A stretch of 64,000 nucleotides of DNA, from the NCBI RefSeq assembly GCF_000359585.1, contig NZ_APMH01000002.1, positions 62,001-126,000 of the forward strand, given 5' to 3'. Of the stretch, positions 48,159-56,824 are shown one piece after another. The position numbers and the translations under genes are program-made. Under the pieces are notes generated by a model. The model saw nothing but the letters and a program-made list of their open reading frames with translations. It did not search any database and was not told the origin of the DNA. Position 1 is the first letter of the stretch. Each line of letters opens with the position of its first letter. The DNA comes from Clostridium tyrobutyricum DSM 2637 = ATCC 25755 = JCM 11008 (GTDB lineage: Bacteria; Bacillota; Clostridia; Clostridiales; Clostridiaceae).

Positions 48159-49021
48159 AATACTTCTTCTTTCAACTTTAATCCTGTTTTTGTTACTGCA
48201 AGTCCTCCCATTGCAGTTTCCCTGAGTTCACATGGCATGTGCCTGCCTACCTCATATAAAGCCGAAACTGCATCATCAAAGGGAATCTTGCTATATACAC
48301 CTGCCATTACCATATCTGCAGTAGTAAGTGCACTTACAGCTCCTGAAACATTTCTTTTGGCACATGGTATTTCCACAAGACCTGCTACAGGATCACAAAC
48401 CAATCCAAGTATATTTTTTATAACTATAGCTGCTGCACTAAGGCACATTTCCGGAGTTCCACCCATCATTTCAACTACAGCTGCAGAAGCCATGGCAGCT
48501 GCTGAACCACATTCAGCCTGACATCCCCCTTCTGCTCCAGCAAGAGTCGCATTTTTAGCTATCAAAACCCCAATACAGCTTGAAGTAAAAAGAGCCCTAA
48601 CCAGATCATCTTCGCTTTTATCGAGTTTCTCCCCTGCACTTATTATAACTGCAGGTAAAATTCCACAGGAACCGGCTGTAGGTGCAGCAACTATCTTTCC
48701 CATAGCTGCGTTTACTTCAGAAGATGAAATTGCCCTTGCCATGGCTTTTACCATAAACTCTCCAGTTAATGTATCTGATTTTTTCAAATAAGTATTTAAC
48801 CTGTATGCATCCCCTCCTATAAGACCGCTTACAGACTTCAAACTCTTATTTAATCCATATTCAGAAGATTGCTGCATGACCTTCAAATTTTTTCTCATGC
48901 TTTCAAAAACTTTGTATTCGTCAATTTCAAATGATCTTGCCTCTTCCTGAAGTGCATATTCCCATATCTTAATATGGTTTTTTTTACATACATCTATAAG
49001 TTCACTACCATAATTAACCAT
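48149..49021 (-). CDS. sdaAA: L-serine dehydratase, alpha subunit
   Basis: [4Fe-4S] subunit of the two-part Firmicute serine dehydratase, deaminating serine to pyruvate. 290 residues with the conserved SSEVNAAMGKIVAAPTAGSCG, CQAECGSAAAMASAA and LVCDPVAGLVEIPCAKRN, holding the cluster cysteines. The start follows directly after the beta-subunit gene (1 base between), so translation is coupled. Confidence 0.95.
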   Translation of the reverse strand: MVNYGSELIDVCKKNHIKIWEYALQEEARSFEIDEYKVFESMRKNLKVMQQSSEYGLNKSLKSVSGLIGGDAYRLNTYLKKSDTLTGEFMVKAMARAISSSEVNAAMGKIVAAPTAGSCGILPAVIISAGEKLDKSEDDLVRALFTSSCIGVLIAKNATLAGAEGGCQAECGSAAAMASAAVVEMMGGTPEMCLSAAAIVIKNILGLVCDPVAGLVEIPCAKRNVSGAVSALTTADMVMAGVYSKIPFDDAVSALYEVGRHMPCELRETAMGGLAVTKTGLKLKEEVLGD

Positions 49022-49022
49022 G

Positions 49023-49706
49023 TTATTCCTCCTCTTTTACAGGATTTATCGCTATAGCATCTTTTATATGTGGAATTTCGTTTATACATTGTATTAGATT
49101 TTCAGGAACCACATTATCTACTTCCAAAACCATAAATGCATTGGAGCCTTTTCCACTGGTCCTGTAAACTCTCATAAAAGCTATATTTATATCATTTTTA
49201 TATAGCACATCACATACTTTTTTTATCATTCCAGGCATATCATAATGCCTTATGACTATAGTAGGGTAATTTCCTGTAAATTCCACCTTATTTCCGTTTA
49301 TCTCGTTTATAACTATATTTCCTCCACCAATTGAAGAACCAACTAGCTCTGTTTTATTTCCATCCTCTTTAGTTATGACAAATTTCACTGTATTTGGATG
49401 TACATTTCCTAGATCAGTTTCTATGAATTTAATGTCTATACCCTTTTCCTTTGCTATACTCATTGAATTTCTCAAGTTTTCATCCCATGGATTCATTCCA
49501 AGTATTCCTGCAACCAAAGCTTTATCTGTTCCATGTCCCTTATAGGTTTTGGCAAATGAACCATGAAGATAAAACTCTACTGCTGAAATTTTTCCATCAG
49601 CTATGGTTCGTGCAACTTTTCCAAGTCTTGCCGCTCCTGCTGTATGAGAACTGGATGGACCTATCATTATAGGACCTAAAATATCAAAAACACTGTATTC
49701 TCTCAT
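49023..49706 (-). CDS. sdaAB: L-serine dehydratase, beta subunit
   Basis: 227 residues: N-terminal dehydratase beta domain (SVFDILGPIMIGPSSSHTAGAARLGK) and a C-terminal ACT domain (about 155-225; NYPTIVIRHYDMPGMIKKV). ATG 49706 follows AGAGGGG by 6 nt; a longer in-frame start at 49742 has no ribosome site. It comes 13 bases after the nucleoside kinase gene on the same strand. Confidence 0.95.
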   Translation of the reverse strand: MREYSVFDILGPIMIGPSSSHTAGAARLGKVARTIADGKISAVEFYLHGSFAKTYKGHGTDKALVAGILGMNPWDENLRNSMSIAKEKGIDIKFIETDLGNVHPNTVKFVITKEDGNKTELVGSSIGGGNIVINEINGNKVEFTGNYPTIVIRHYDMPGMIKKVCDVLYKNDINIAFMRVYRTSGKGSNAFMVLEVDNVVPENLIQCINEIPHIKDAIAINPVKEEE

Positions 49707-49719
49707 ATTATCCCCTCTT

Positions 49720-51225
49720 TTAGTTATAAAAGCAGCTTCCACCTATAAATTCCCTGAGTATCGAATTTTCAGGCACATATTTTCCATCTAAATTTTTAAA
49801 AAATTTAAGAAAATTTATCAGCCTAACAGCTTCACAGTAGACACTGCTGCTCTTTTTGATTTTCCTTAGTTCCTTTAAAGCATATTTTTTTAAAACACAT
49901 AATTCATATACTAATGTAGAATTAAACATAACATCTGCATTTTCTTGAAACACAAATATATTCTTTTCTTCTCCTCTTTTTACTGATGGCCACATTTTCA
50001 ACGTATCTTCTGCACTATATCCCCTGAACAGGTGGTCTCTTACTATCCTTCTTATTATTCTCACATCCGTAGTAGATATTCTAGTATGATTGTCTAAGTT
50101 TAATTGAGTAAGGGCACTTATATATATCTTAAATTTATTTTCTTTAGGTATGGATGAAGTTAATTTTTCATTTAACCCATGGATTCCCTCTATAACAATC
50201 AATCCATTCTCAGGCAGAGAAACTTTTTTCCCATTCCACTTCTTTGTTCCAGTTTTAAAATCAAAAGTGGGAAGCTGTACTTCCTTTCCCTCCATAAGAA
50301 TGCTTAAATCTCTATTAAACAATTTAAGGTCCAATGAATTTATAGATTCAAAATCATAATTGCCATTTTCATCTTTAGGGGTATATTGCCTGTCCAAAAA
50401 ATAGTCGTCTAGAGATATTGGCAAAGTAGAATATCCATTTACTCCAAGCTGAATGGCCAGCCTCTTTGAAAAAGTAGTCTTTCCAGAGGAACTTGGTCCT
50501 GCTATTAATACAACCTTTACTGACTTATTTTCGTGTATCATATCCGCAATACTGGCAACTTTTTTCTCGTGAAGGGCCTCCGATACTCCAACTATATAAG
50601 AGATATCATTATTCTTAATTTTATCGTTCAAACTACCTGTATTGGATATCCCAAGCAAATTAAGCCATTGTTTTGTTTCTCGAAATATATTATTAAGTTT
50701 TTTATAGTCCTCAAGCTTTGGTATGGCTACACTATTGTTTCCATCAGGATATATAAGCAAAAATCCTGAATTATAATATACAAGATCAAATAATTGTACT
50801 TTACCCGTGGATTCAGCTGTATTTCCATAAAAATAATCATATGTGCCATCTAATTCATATAAATATAAATAAGCTACATCTAAATCATTTAACAAATTTA
50901 CCTTATCAATCATATTATATTTTGTGAAAATGCCCATAGCTTCATTCTTGCCAACTTTTATTTTATTTATAGGTATGTCCTTATCTATTATTTCCTTCAT
51001 TCTATTTTTTATCTTCATTACATCCAATTCATTTAACGGTGTATTCTTGCTTATTTCACCAAATACACCCCTACCTAAGGAATGTTCTATAGTCAATTTT
51101 GAATTTTTAAACACATCATAAACAGCTTTAATTAATACAAACTGCAATGTTATCTCATAGGATCTATTTACCATAATCTTGCTGGATTTGCTGCTGCATA
51201 TTATTTCAGATCTCAATTCGCTCAC
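49720..51225 (-). CDS. nucleoside (uridine) kinase-like protein with ThrRS-type N-terminal domain
   Basis: 501 residues. The N-terminal 220 resemble the TGS/editing-domain-like part of threonyl-tRNA synthetase; the C-terminal half is a uridine-kinase/phosphoribulokinase P-loop domain with IAGPSSSGKTTFSKRLA (Walker A), SLDDYFLDRQYTP and LIVIEGIHGLN. Such fusions are common in clostridia but their substrate is unproven. GTG 51225 follows AAGGTGG; the ATG at 51270 has no ribosome site. It may be cotranscribed with sdaAB-sdaAA. Confidence 0.85.
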   Translation of the reverse strand: MSELRSEIICSSKSSKIMVNRSYEITLQFVLIKAVYDVFKNSKLTIEHSLGRGVFGEISKNTPLNELDVMKIKNRMKEIIDKDIPINKIKVGKNEAMGIFTKYNMIDKVNLLNDLDVAYLYLYELDGTYDYFYGNTAESTGKVQLFDLVYYNSGFLLIYPDGNNSVAIPKLEDYKKLNNIFRETKQWLNLLGISNTGSLNDKIKNNDISYIVGVSEALHEKKVASIADMIHENKSVKVVLIAGPSSSGKTTFSKRLAIQLGVNGYSTLPISLDDYFLDRQYTPKDENGNYDFESINSLDLKLFNRDLSILMEGKEVQLPTFDFKTGTKKWNGKKVSLPENGLIVIEGIHGLNEKLTSSIPKENKFKIYISALTQLNLDNHTRISTTDVRIIRRIVRDHLFRGYSAEDTLKMWPSVKRGEEKNIFVFQENADVMFNSTLVYELCVLKKYALKELRKIKKSSSVYCEAVRLINFLKFFKNLDGKYVPENSILREFIGGSCFYN

Positions 51226-51344
51226 TTTACCACCTTCTTGAATTTGTTCTGTACTAATATTATACGTCATATTTATATATAATTGTTCTAATTTTACTTA
51301 TATTTTTAGCATTAATGCAAAACATAATTACAGAGGTGATTTTT

Positions 51345-52025
51345 GTGCTTATCGTACTTTTTAGAGCAATATTACTATATATAATTGTAGTAATTTCCAT
51401 GAGGCTTATGGGCAAAAAACAAATAGGGGAGATGGAGCCTTTTGAACTGGTAATAGCTATTATGATATCTGAACTTGCGTCTTTACCAATGCAGGATACA
51501 AGAATTTCTTTAATGAGAGGTATAATTCCTATAATCACACTTTTATTTCTTCAAGTTCTCTTTGCTATTTTAGAACTAAAAAGTGAAACTGTCAGATTAA
51601 TCTTCAGTGGAAAACCAAGCATACTTATAAATAAGGGAAATTTGAACTTTGAGGCCCTTTCAAAGGAAAAATTCAATTTAAATGACCTACTGGAAGAATT
51701 GAGACTTCAAGGTTATTACAATATATCAGATGTAGAATATGCAGTTCTTGAAACAAGTGGAAAGATTTCAATAATACCAAAGACAAATATGGAGCCAGTT
51801 ACCAAAGAAGATCTTCAGATTAAAACTACCCAGGATAAATTACCCACAACACTAATATTAGATGGTAAAATAAATTTTGAAAATTTACACAAGATAAATA
51901 GGAATAAAAATTGGCTTGGAAATATGCTTAAAAAAAATAATATCAATTCTCCTAGGGAAATCCTAATAGCAATGATGGATTCCAAAGGCAAATTTTTTTA
52001 CCAAAGAAAAAATACCCGAAATTAA
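51345..52025 (+). CDS. YetF family membrane protein (DUF421)
   Basis: 226 residues: three N-terminal hydrophobic segments (about 1-75) then the cytosolic DUF421 domain with LMGKKQIGEMEPFELVIAIM and LRLQGYYNISDVEYAVLETSG. GTG 51345 follows AGAGGTGA by 5-6 nt; an ATG at 51315 has none. B. subtilis relatives are spore or membrane proteins with unclear biochemistry. It is followed by a DUF4363 gene with 26 bases between, a common pairing in clostridia. Confidence 0.85.
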   Translation: MLIVLFRAILLYIIVVISMRLMGKKQIGEMEPFELVIAIMISELASLPMQDTRISLMRGIIPIITLLFLQVLFAILELKSETVRLIFSGKPSILINKGNLNFEALSKEKFNLNDLLEELRLQGYYNISDVEYAVLETSGKISIIPKTNMEPVTKEDLQIKTTQDKLPTTLILDGKINFENLHKINRNKNWLGNMLKKNNINSPREILIAMMDSKGKFFYQRKNTRN

Positions 52026-52051
52026 AATTTTACAGAATGGGAGATGATAAA

Positions 52052-52432
52052 TTGAAAAGTTCTATAACCTCTATCTCTATATTTATAATAATGGTATTGT
52101 TTATAGTGTTTTCTGTACATTATTTAAAAATTATAGACTCTAAACTTATTTATTCCAGCAACCAGATAGAAAAATCACTAGACTCAAATTCCTTTGATAA
52201 GGCCGATGACTTCTTGAAACAGTTCAAAATTAATTGGAACAAATATTCAAATAAGATGACTCTGTTTACAAACAACAATGAAATAGACGATATAAACCTT
52301 GAACTTTCAGAATTGAGTCAACATATAAGATTCAAAAATAAGGAAGAAGCCCTTGTATCCATAAACTCCATAAGAAACATAATTAATAGCATAAGTGATA
52401 TGGAAAGATTAAGTTTACAAAACATTTTTTAA
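52052..52432 (+). CDS. DUF4363 family protein
   Basis: 126 residues with one N-terminal membrane anchor (about 6-28) and a long helical, coiled-coil-like outside part with regularly spaced hydrophobics. It is associated with YetF-family genes. TTG 52052 follows GGGAG by 8 nt; ATG 52037 lies inside the ribosome site. Confidence 0.75.
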   Translation: MKSSITSISIFIIMVLFIVFSVHYLKIIDSKLIYSSNQIEKSLDSNSFDKADDFLKQFKINWNKYSNKMTLFTNNNEIDDINLELSELSQHIRFKNKEEALVSINSIRNIINSISDMERLSLQNIF

Positions 52433-52531
52433 AATAATTATACTGTTCACAAAGCCCATAAAATAATTTATAATTAAACTATAGAAAATAATATCCTTAT
52501 GGATTATAATATAATTGTAGATTAACATTAG

Positions 52532-52546
52532 AGTCCCAGTGGGACT
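52532..52546. promoter_or_regulatory. TGGGAC palindrome upstream of fba, possible CggR box
   Basis: AGTCCCA-G-TGGGACT, a perfect 15-nt inverted repeat with central G, about 35 bases downstream of a TATAAT at 52504-52509. Both half-sites are TGGGAC, the same word as in the two repeats of the cggR leader. Confidence 0.45.
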
Positions 52547-52618
52547 TATGTTGCCCCACGAGGGATGAATATACAATATATATTTTTTAAAATAAAATTT
52601 TCGAAGGGTGGAATAAAA

Positions 52619-53551
52619 ATGGCACTAGTCACTACAAAAGAAATGTTCAAAAAAGCTTATGCAGGAAAATACTCTATAGGTGCTTTCAATATCAACAACT
52701 TAGAAATACTTCAGGGAGTTGTTAACGGTGCAAAGGCTAAAAATTCAGCTGTTATAGTACAATGTTCATCAGGTGCAATAAAATATGCTGGCCCAAAATA
52801 CTTACAGGCAATGGTTAAAACTGCAGTTGAGGAAACTGGAATAGACCTGGCTCTACATTTGGATCATGGTCCTGATTTGGATACTGTTAAATTATGTGTA
52901 GAAAATGGATTTACATCAGTTATGTTTGACGGATCACATTTTGATTATGATGAAAATGTAGCAAAAACAAAAGAAGTAGTAGATTATGCTCATGCTCATG
53001 GAGTAGTAGTAGAAGCAGAACTTGGAGTTTTAGCAGGAGTTGAAGATGATGTATCTGCAGCTGAACACATCTATACTGATCCAGACCAAGCTGTAGACTT
53101 TGTAGGAAAAACAGGAATCGATTCATTGGCAATAGCTATTGGAACATCCCACGGAGCATTTAAATTTCCACCAGACTTTAAACCATCCTTAAGATTTGAT
53201 ATACTAGAACAGGTACAGGAAAAATTACCTGATTTCCCAATAGTTCTTCATGGAGCTTCAGCTGTTGACCCAGAAGCTGTTGCTACTTGTAACAAATATG
53301 GTGGAAATATAGCAAATGCAAAGGGTATACCTGTTGATATGCTTAGAAAAGCTTCATCCATGGCTGTATGTAAAATAAACATGGATACTGATTTAAGATT
53401 AGCTATGACTGCTGCCGTAAGAAAAACATTTGGAGATAGTCCTGAAGTATTTGATCCAAGAAAATATTTAGGAGCAGGAAGAGACTATATACAACAAGTT
53501 GTAGAGGGTAAAATAGACAACGTATTAGGCTCAGCTAATTCACTAAACTAG
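52619..53551 (+). CDS. fba: class II fructose-1,6-bisphosphate aldolase
   Basis: Zn-dependent aldolase splitting fructose-1,6-bisphosphate. 310 residues with the Zn ligands in LHLDHGPDLD, VEAELGVLAG, IGTSHGAFKF and VLHGASAVD, plus CKINMDTDLRLAMTAA. ATG 52619 follows AAGGGTGGA; an in-frame ATG at 52565 has no ribosome site. It supplies the upper step for the separate gap-to-eno operon. Confidence 0.96.
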   Translation: MALVTTKEMFKKAYAGKYSIGAFNINNLEILQGVVNGAKAKNSAVIVQCSSGAIKYAGPKYLQAMVKTAVEETGIDLALHLDHGPDLDTVKLCVENGFTSVMFDGSHFDYDENVAKTKEVVDYAHAHGVVVEAELGVLAGVEDDVSAAEHIYTDPDQAVDFVGKTGIDSLAIAIGTSHGAFKFPPDFKPSLRFDILEQVQEKLPDFPIVLHGASAVDPEAVATCNKYGGNIANAKGIPVDMLRKASSMAVCKINMDTDLRLAMTAAVRKTFGDSPEVFDPRKYLGAGRDYIQQVVEGKIDNVLGSANSLN

Positions 53552-53555
53552 CTTA

Positions 53556-53638
53556 TTTAGTTAAACCCCATTTAACTAAAATAATAAAAACTTATATTTT
53601 ACAAAATTAATCCCAATACTAAGTATCGGGATTAATTT
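53556..53638 (+). terminator. two hairpins after fba
   Basis: First TTTAGTTAAA/TTTAACTAAA (53556-53580), then AAATTAATCCC..GGGATTAATTT with inner ATACT/AGTAT (53604-53638) followed by ATTTTTAT. The second is the more convincing terminator. Confidence 0.85.
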
Positions 53639-53700
53639 ATTTTTATGATAAATATATGATATAATTCAAAATAACAATAATTTTAAAGGTAGTTGATATA

Positions 53701-54234
53701 ATGCGGGAATTTGAAACCAGAATAATTAAAATTGATGTTAAAAATATAAAAAGCATATTAAAATCTGCAAATGCATCAAAAGTTAAAATGGAGAATCAAA
53801 TAAACAATATATATGATTTTGAAGATAAACGTTTAATAAACCATGGAGGTTATGCTAGAATAAGAATAGTGGAAAATATACTCAATAATTCAACCGAGTA
53901 CTATATGACTACAAAGAAGATTATAAGTCAGGACAAATATAAAGTAATGGATGAAAATGAAATTAAGATATCTAATGGAGAAGTTGGAAAAAAGATATTC
54001 GAATCTCTAGGACTTAAACTTCAACAATCCATAAAAAAGAGCAGGGAAAGTTATAAATATAAAAATAGTCTCATAGAAATAGACATAAATGATACATCGT
54101 TTTGCCCTTTTCCCTATATAGAGATTGAGACAAAATCAGACGATGAACTTTCTGAAATAGTAAATCTTCTTGGCTATACAATGGATGATACAACTTCAGA
54201 TACTATATATGAAATTTTAAAGCATGAGAGGTAG
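53701..54234 (+). CDS. CYTH domain protein (class IV adenylyl cyclase/triphosphatase-like)
   Basis: 177 residues of the CYTH tunnel fold. The ExExK/R signature is REFETRI at the N-terminus; other charged strands are GYARIRIVEN, YYMTTKK, EIEIxxxF-type ESYKYKNSLIEIDI and PYIEIETKSDDEL. Bacterial CYTH proteins hydrolyse triphosphates or make cAMP; the subset cannot be told here. AAAGGT precedes the ATG. Next gene follows after 6 bases. Confidence 0.85.
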   Translation: MREFETRIIKIDVKNIKSILKSANASKVKMENQINNIYDFEDKRLINHGGYARIRIVENILNNSTEYYMTTKKIISQDKYKVMDENEIKISNGEVGKKIFESLGLKLQQSIKKSRESYKYKNSLIEIDINDTSFCPFPYIEIETKSDDELSEIVNLLGYTMDDTTSDTIYEILKHER

Positions 54235-54240
54235 ACATTT

Positions 54241-55116
54241 ATGTTTGGTTATGTTACGCCGTGTATTTCTGAACTTAAAGTACGAGACTATGAAAAATTC
54301 AAAGCATACTACTGTGGTTTATGCAGAGCAATAAAAAACAATATTGGGAATCTGCCTAGAATAGCATTAAATTATGATATGACATTCCTTGCCATATTGC
54401 TTGATAGTCTGTCTAAAGATAAAATTGTATATAAAAGACAGTTGTGCTTGTTTCATCCTACCAGGAAGAAGACCATATTAAAAAGTACATCTGCTTTAGA
54501 ATATGCTGCTTTTTATAATATTGCCTTCACTTACTATAAACTTTTAGATGATGTTCATGATGATAGCTCAATAAAGAGCAACTTTTTGGCACATTGGCTT
54601 AAAATATATCTAAATAAACTTCCTGATAGTTTTAAGAAAAACTTGGAATACATAAAAAAAGGTTTAAATGATTTGACACAAATTGAGACATCCAGAAACA
54701 ATAATTCATTTGATAAGATATGCCATCCTTTTTCTGACATTACAGCTTTTACACTATGTAATTATACAGATAGCAATAGTGAAACTTTATATGCACTTGG
54801 CTATAATCTTGGAAAATGGATATATGTAATAGATGCTCTGGATGATCTAAAAAAAGATATGGAAAAAGGGAAATTCAATGTATTAAATTATTGCTTTAAT
54901 AAAAATGAACTAAATTATAGTGAATTTTATGTAGAAATACAAAATAGAGTAGACTTTATCTTAGGAAGCTGTGCATCTACATGCATGAATTACTTTAATA
55001 AACTCCCTATATCAAAAAATCAAGAATTACTCCATAATATTTTACAATATGGACTTTTAGAAAAAATGGATAAAGTTTTTAAGAGAGGAGCCTATAAAAA
55101 TGAAAAATCCATATGA
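54241..55116 (+). CDS. DUF5685 family protein
   Basis: 291 residues, mostly helical. It opens [28 protein letters not shown], the family N-terminus (given in two parts here), and has two aspartate-rich stretches, [11 protein letters not shown] (about residue 100) and [19 protein letters not shown] (about 195-213). These line up with the Mg-binding motifs of squalene/phytoene-type synthases (see findings). It overlaps the DnaJ gene by 17 bases, a conserved neighbour pair. AGAGGT precedes the ATG. Confidence 0.8.
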   Translation: MFGYVTPCISELKVRDYEKFKAYYCGLCRAIKNNIGNLPRIALNYDMTFLAILLDSLSKDKIVYKRQLCLFHPTRKKTILKSTSALEYAAFYNIAFTYYKLLDDVHDDSSIKSNFLAHWLKIYLNKLPDSFKKNLEYIKKGLNDLTQIETSRNNNSFDKICHPFSDITAFTLCNYTDSNSETLYALGYNLGKWIYVIDALDDLKKDMEKGKFNVLNYCFNKNELNYSEFYVEIQNRVDFILGSCASTCMNYFNKLPISKNQELLHNILQYGLLEKMDKVFKRGAYKNEKSI

Positions 55117-55702
55117 GGTGCTTGGCGTAAATGAAAATGCATCTAAAGAAGACATTAAAAAGGCATACAGACAACTTGCAAAAAAATATCACCCGGACCA
55201 ATATGGCAACAATCCCTTGAAAAATCTTGCAGAGGAAAAAATGAGAGATATAAATGCAGCATATGACTATCTTATGAAAAATTCCTCCAATACAAGCTAT
55301 TCAAACAATTCCTATGAAAGCAGTGATACTACTTATTCAGGTGAAAATTCAGATCTCTATAAATCTATTGAAGTTGATATAAATAGCGGGGATCTAAGAA
55401 GTGCAGAATCAAAACTTGCAAGCTGTAGGACAAGAGATGCTGAATGGAACTATCTTATGGGTATACTGAATATGAAGAAGAGCTGGTACAATGAAGCTAT
55501 CAACAATTTAACTACAGCATGCAATCTAGACCCAAACAATTTCAAGTACAGACAGGCGCTAAATAACCTTCAGGGTATGAACAATACATATAGACAGCCT
55601 TATTATGATACAAGAAGAGGTAATTCTGACATATGTAATATATGTGCAACTTTATACTGCCTTGACTGTCTCTGCGGAGGTGGAGACATTGGAGGATGCT
55701 GA
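55100..55702 (+). CDS. DnaJ-domain protein with cysteine-rich tail
   Basis: 200 residues: J domain (about 2-68; [29 protein letters not shown] with HPD), a Ser/Tyr-rich linker, a TPR-like part (about 95-160), and a C-terminal tail with [18 protein letters not shown] and a final Cys, possibly metal-binding. AGAGGAG precedes the ATG, and the start lies within the DUF5685 gene, so translation is coupled. A co-chaperone for its partner is inferred. Confidence 0.85.
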   Translation: MKNPYEVLGVNENASKEDIKKAYRQLAKKYHPDQYGNNPLKNLAEEKMRDINAAYDYLMKNSSNTSYSNNSYESSDTTYSGENSDLYKSIEVDINSGDLRSAESKLASCRTRDAEWNYLMGILNMKKSWYNEAINNLTTACNLDPNNFKYRQALNNLQGMNNTYRQPYYDTRRGNSDICNICATLYCLDCLCGGGDIGGC

Positions 55703-55724
55703 TTTATATTTTAAATATCAAAGT

Positions 55725-55795
55725 ACAAATATCAAATAACAAATATTATTGACACAAATAGAAAATCAACTGAGTTTAAACTTTGAATCTTAAAT
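55725..55795. repeat. degenerate copy of the 13909-13985 repeat
   Basis: Starts with ACAAATATCAAAT (also at 13922-13934) and ends with ACTTTGAATCTTAAA, a near reverse complement of the other element's left end TTTAAAGTTCAAAGT. It lies in the gap after the dnaJ-like gene. Confidence 0.4.
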
Positions 55796-55817
55796 TTTAA
55801 AAACGGGGGTGTAAAAA

Positions 55818-56339
55818 ATGTCCAGTAATTCAAACAGAACTCAATATATAGCCAAAGGCGGACTGTTTACAGCTGTTGGAGTAATATTAGTATATATAAG
55901 TGGAATAATCCCAGTAAATAAAACCTGTTTGTTGGCAGTAGCATCTTTTATAATACCTCTTTCTATCATTACTACAAATGTAAGAAATACATTGGCAGTA
56001 TATGCTGCAACTTCCCTGCTTTCATTGCTTCTATGTGGAATTAAAATGACCGTAATAGCATATATACTATTTTTCGGACTATATGGTATAGTTAAATTCT
56101 ATATAGAAAAAATACAAAAGATAATTGTTGAGATCATTCTCAAATTAGCTTTTTTGAATATATGCGTAGTATTGCTGCTTTTAATCTATAAATTATTTTT
56201 TCCCGGAGTATTTAATTTTAGATTTTCAATGCATTGGATCATATTAGGACTCCAAATAGTGTTCCTTTTATATGATTATCTTCTAACTTTGATTATAAAT
56301 TTCATAAATAGACGATTATATAGAAAAAATTTATATTAA
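55818..56339 (+). CDS. integral membrane protein, substrate-specific-component-like, function unknown
   Basis: 173 residues with about five or six hydrophobic segments and a basic C-terminus (NRRLYRKNLY). The N-terminus (YIAKGGLFTAVGVILVYISGIIPVNK) recalls the first helix of ECF transporter S components, but this is weak. GGGGGTG precedes the ATG. No partner gene is adjacent. Confidence 0.65.
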   Translation: MSSNSNRTQYIAKGGLFTAVGVILVYISGIIPVNKTCLLAVASFIIPLSIITTNVRNTLAVYAATSLLSLLLCGIKMTVIAYILFFGLYGIVKFYIEKIQKIIVEIILKLAFLNICVVLLLLIYKLFFPGVFNFRFSMHWIILGLQIVFLLYDYLLTLIINFINRRLYRKNLY

Positions 56340-56416
56340 TATACAAAAAAATTTATATTTCGTATTGACATATCAGCCTAACATGGTATAATATTTTATG
56401 TCAACGATTTATACAA

Positions 56417-56491
56417 TGCCCATTCGCCAAATGGTAAGGCACCTGTCTCTGGAACAGGTATTTGTTGGTTCGAATCCAGCATGGGCAGCCA
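56417..56491 (+). tRNA. tRNA-Gln (anticodon CTG)
   Basis: 75 nt with encoded CCA. Acceptor stem TGCCCAT/ATGGGCA, anticodon stem CCTGT/ACAGG with loop CTCTGGA (anticodon CTG), and T loop GGTTCGAATCC. A hairpin terminator follows directly. Confidence 0.95.
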
Positions 56492-56516
56492 AAAGAACTC
56501 ATATGGGTTCTTTTTT
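56492..56516 (+). terminator. terminator after tRNA-Gln
   Basis: AAAGAAC/GTTCTTT, 8-nt loop, followed by more T. Confidence 0.75.
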
Positions 56517-56533
56517 ATTTTTTAAAATTATCC

Positions 56534-56561
56534 TTGACAAAAGGTTGTCATTTATTATAAA
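56534..56561 (+). promoter_or_regulatory. promoter of the leuS T-box
   Basis: TTGACA (56534-56539), 16-nt spacer, TATAAA (56556-56561); the leader starts a few bases on. Confidence 0.75.
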
Positions 56562-56569
56562 ATTTGAAA

Positions 56570-56805
56570 TAAGTTAATATTTAGCTGTGAATAAGGATTA
56601 GTAATATTTACATCACTAAAGAGAGCTATTGTCAGGTGAAAAATAGTGTGATATTAAAATATGAACTCACCTTACGAGTTTACCTGAAAAAATCAGGTAC
56701 GGCAGGAAACCGTTATTATTTAAGGGAAATCATTATTGATTTAATTAGAGTGGTACCGCGAAAATTAAACTTTTCGTCTCTTAGCTAGAGATGAAAAGTT
56801 TTTTA
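56570..56805 (+). ncRNA. T-box riboswitch, leucine specific, upstream of leuS
   Basis: Contains the T-box TGGTACCGCG (56751-56760) and the terminator AACTTTTCGTCTC/GAGATGAAAAGTT (56768-56800) with T6. The specifier region ATGAACTCACC carries CTC (56666-56668), a Leu codon, matching leuS. Confidence 0.93.
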
Positions 56806-56824
56806 TGTTAAAGGAGAGATTTTT

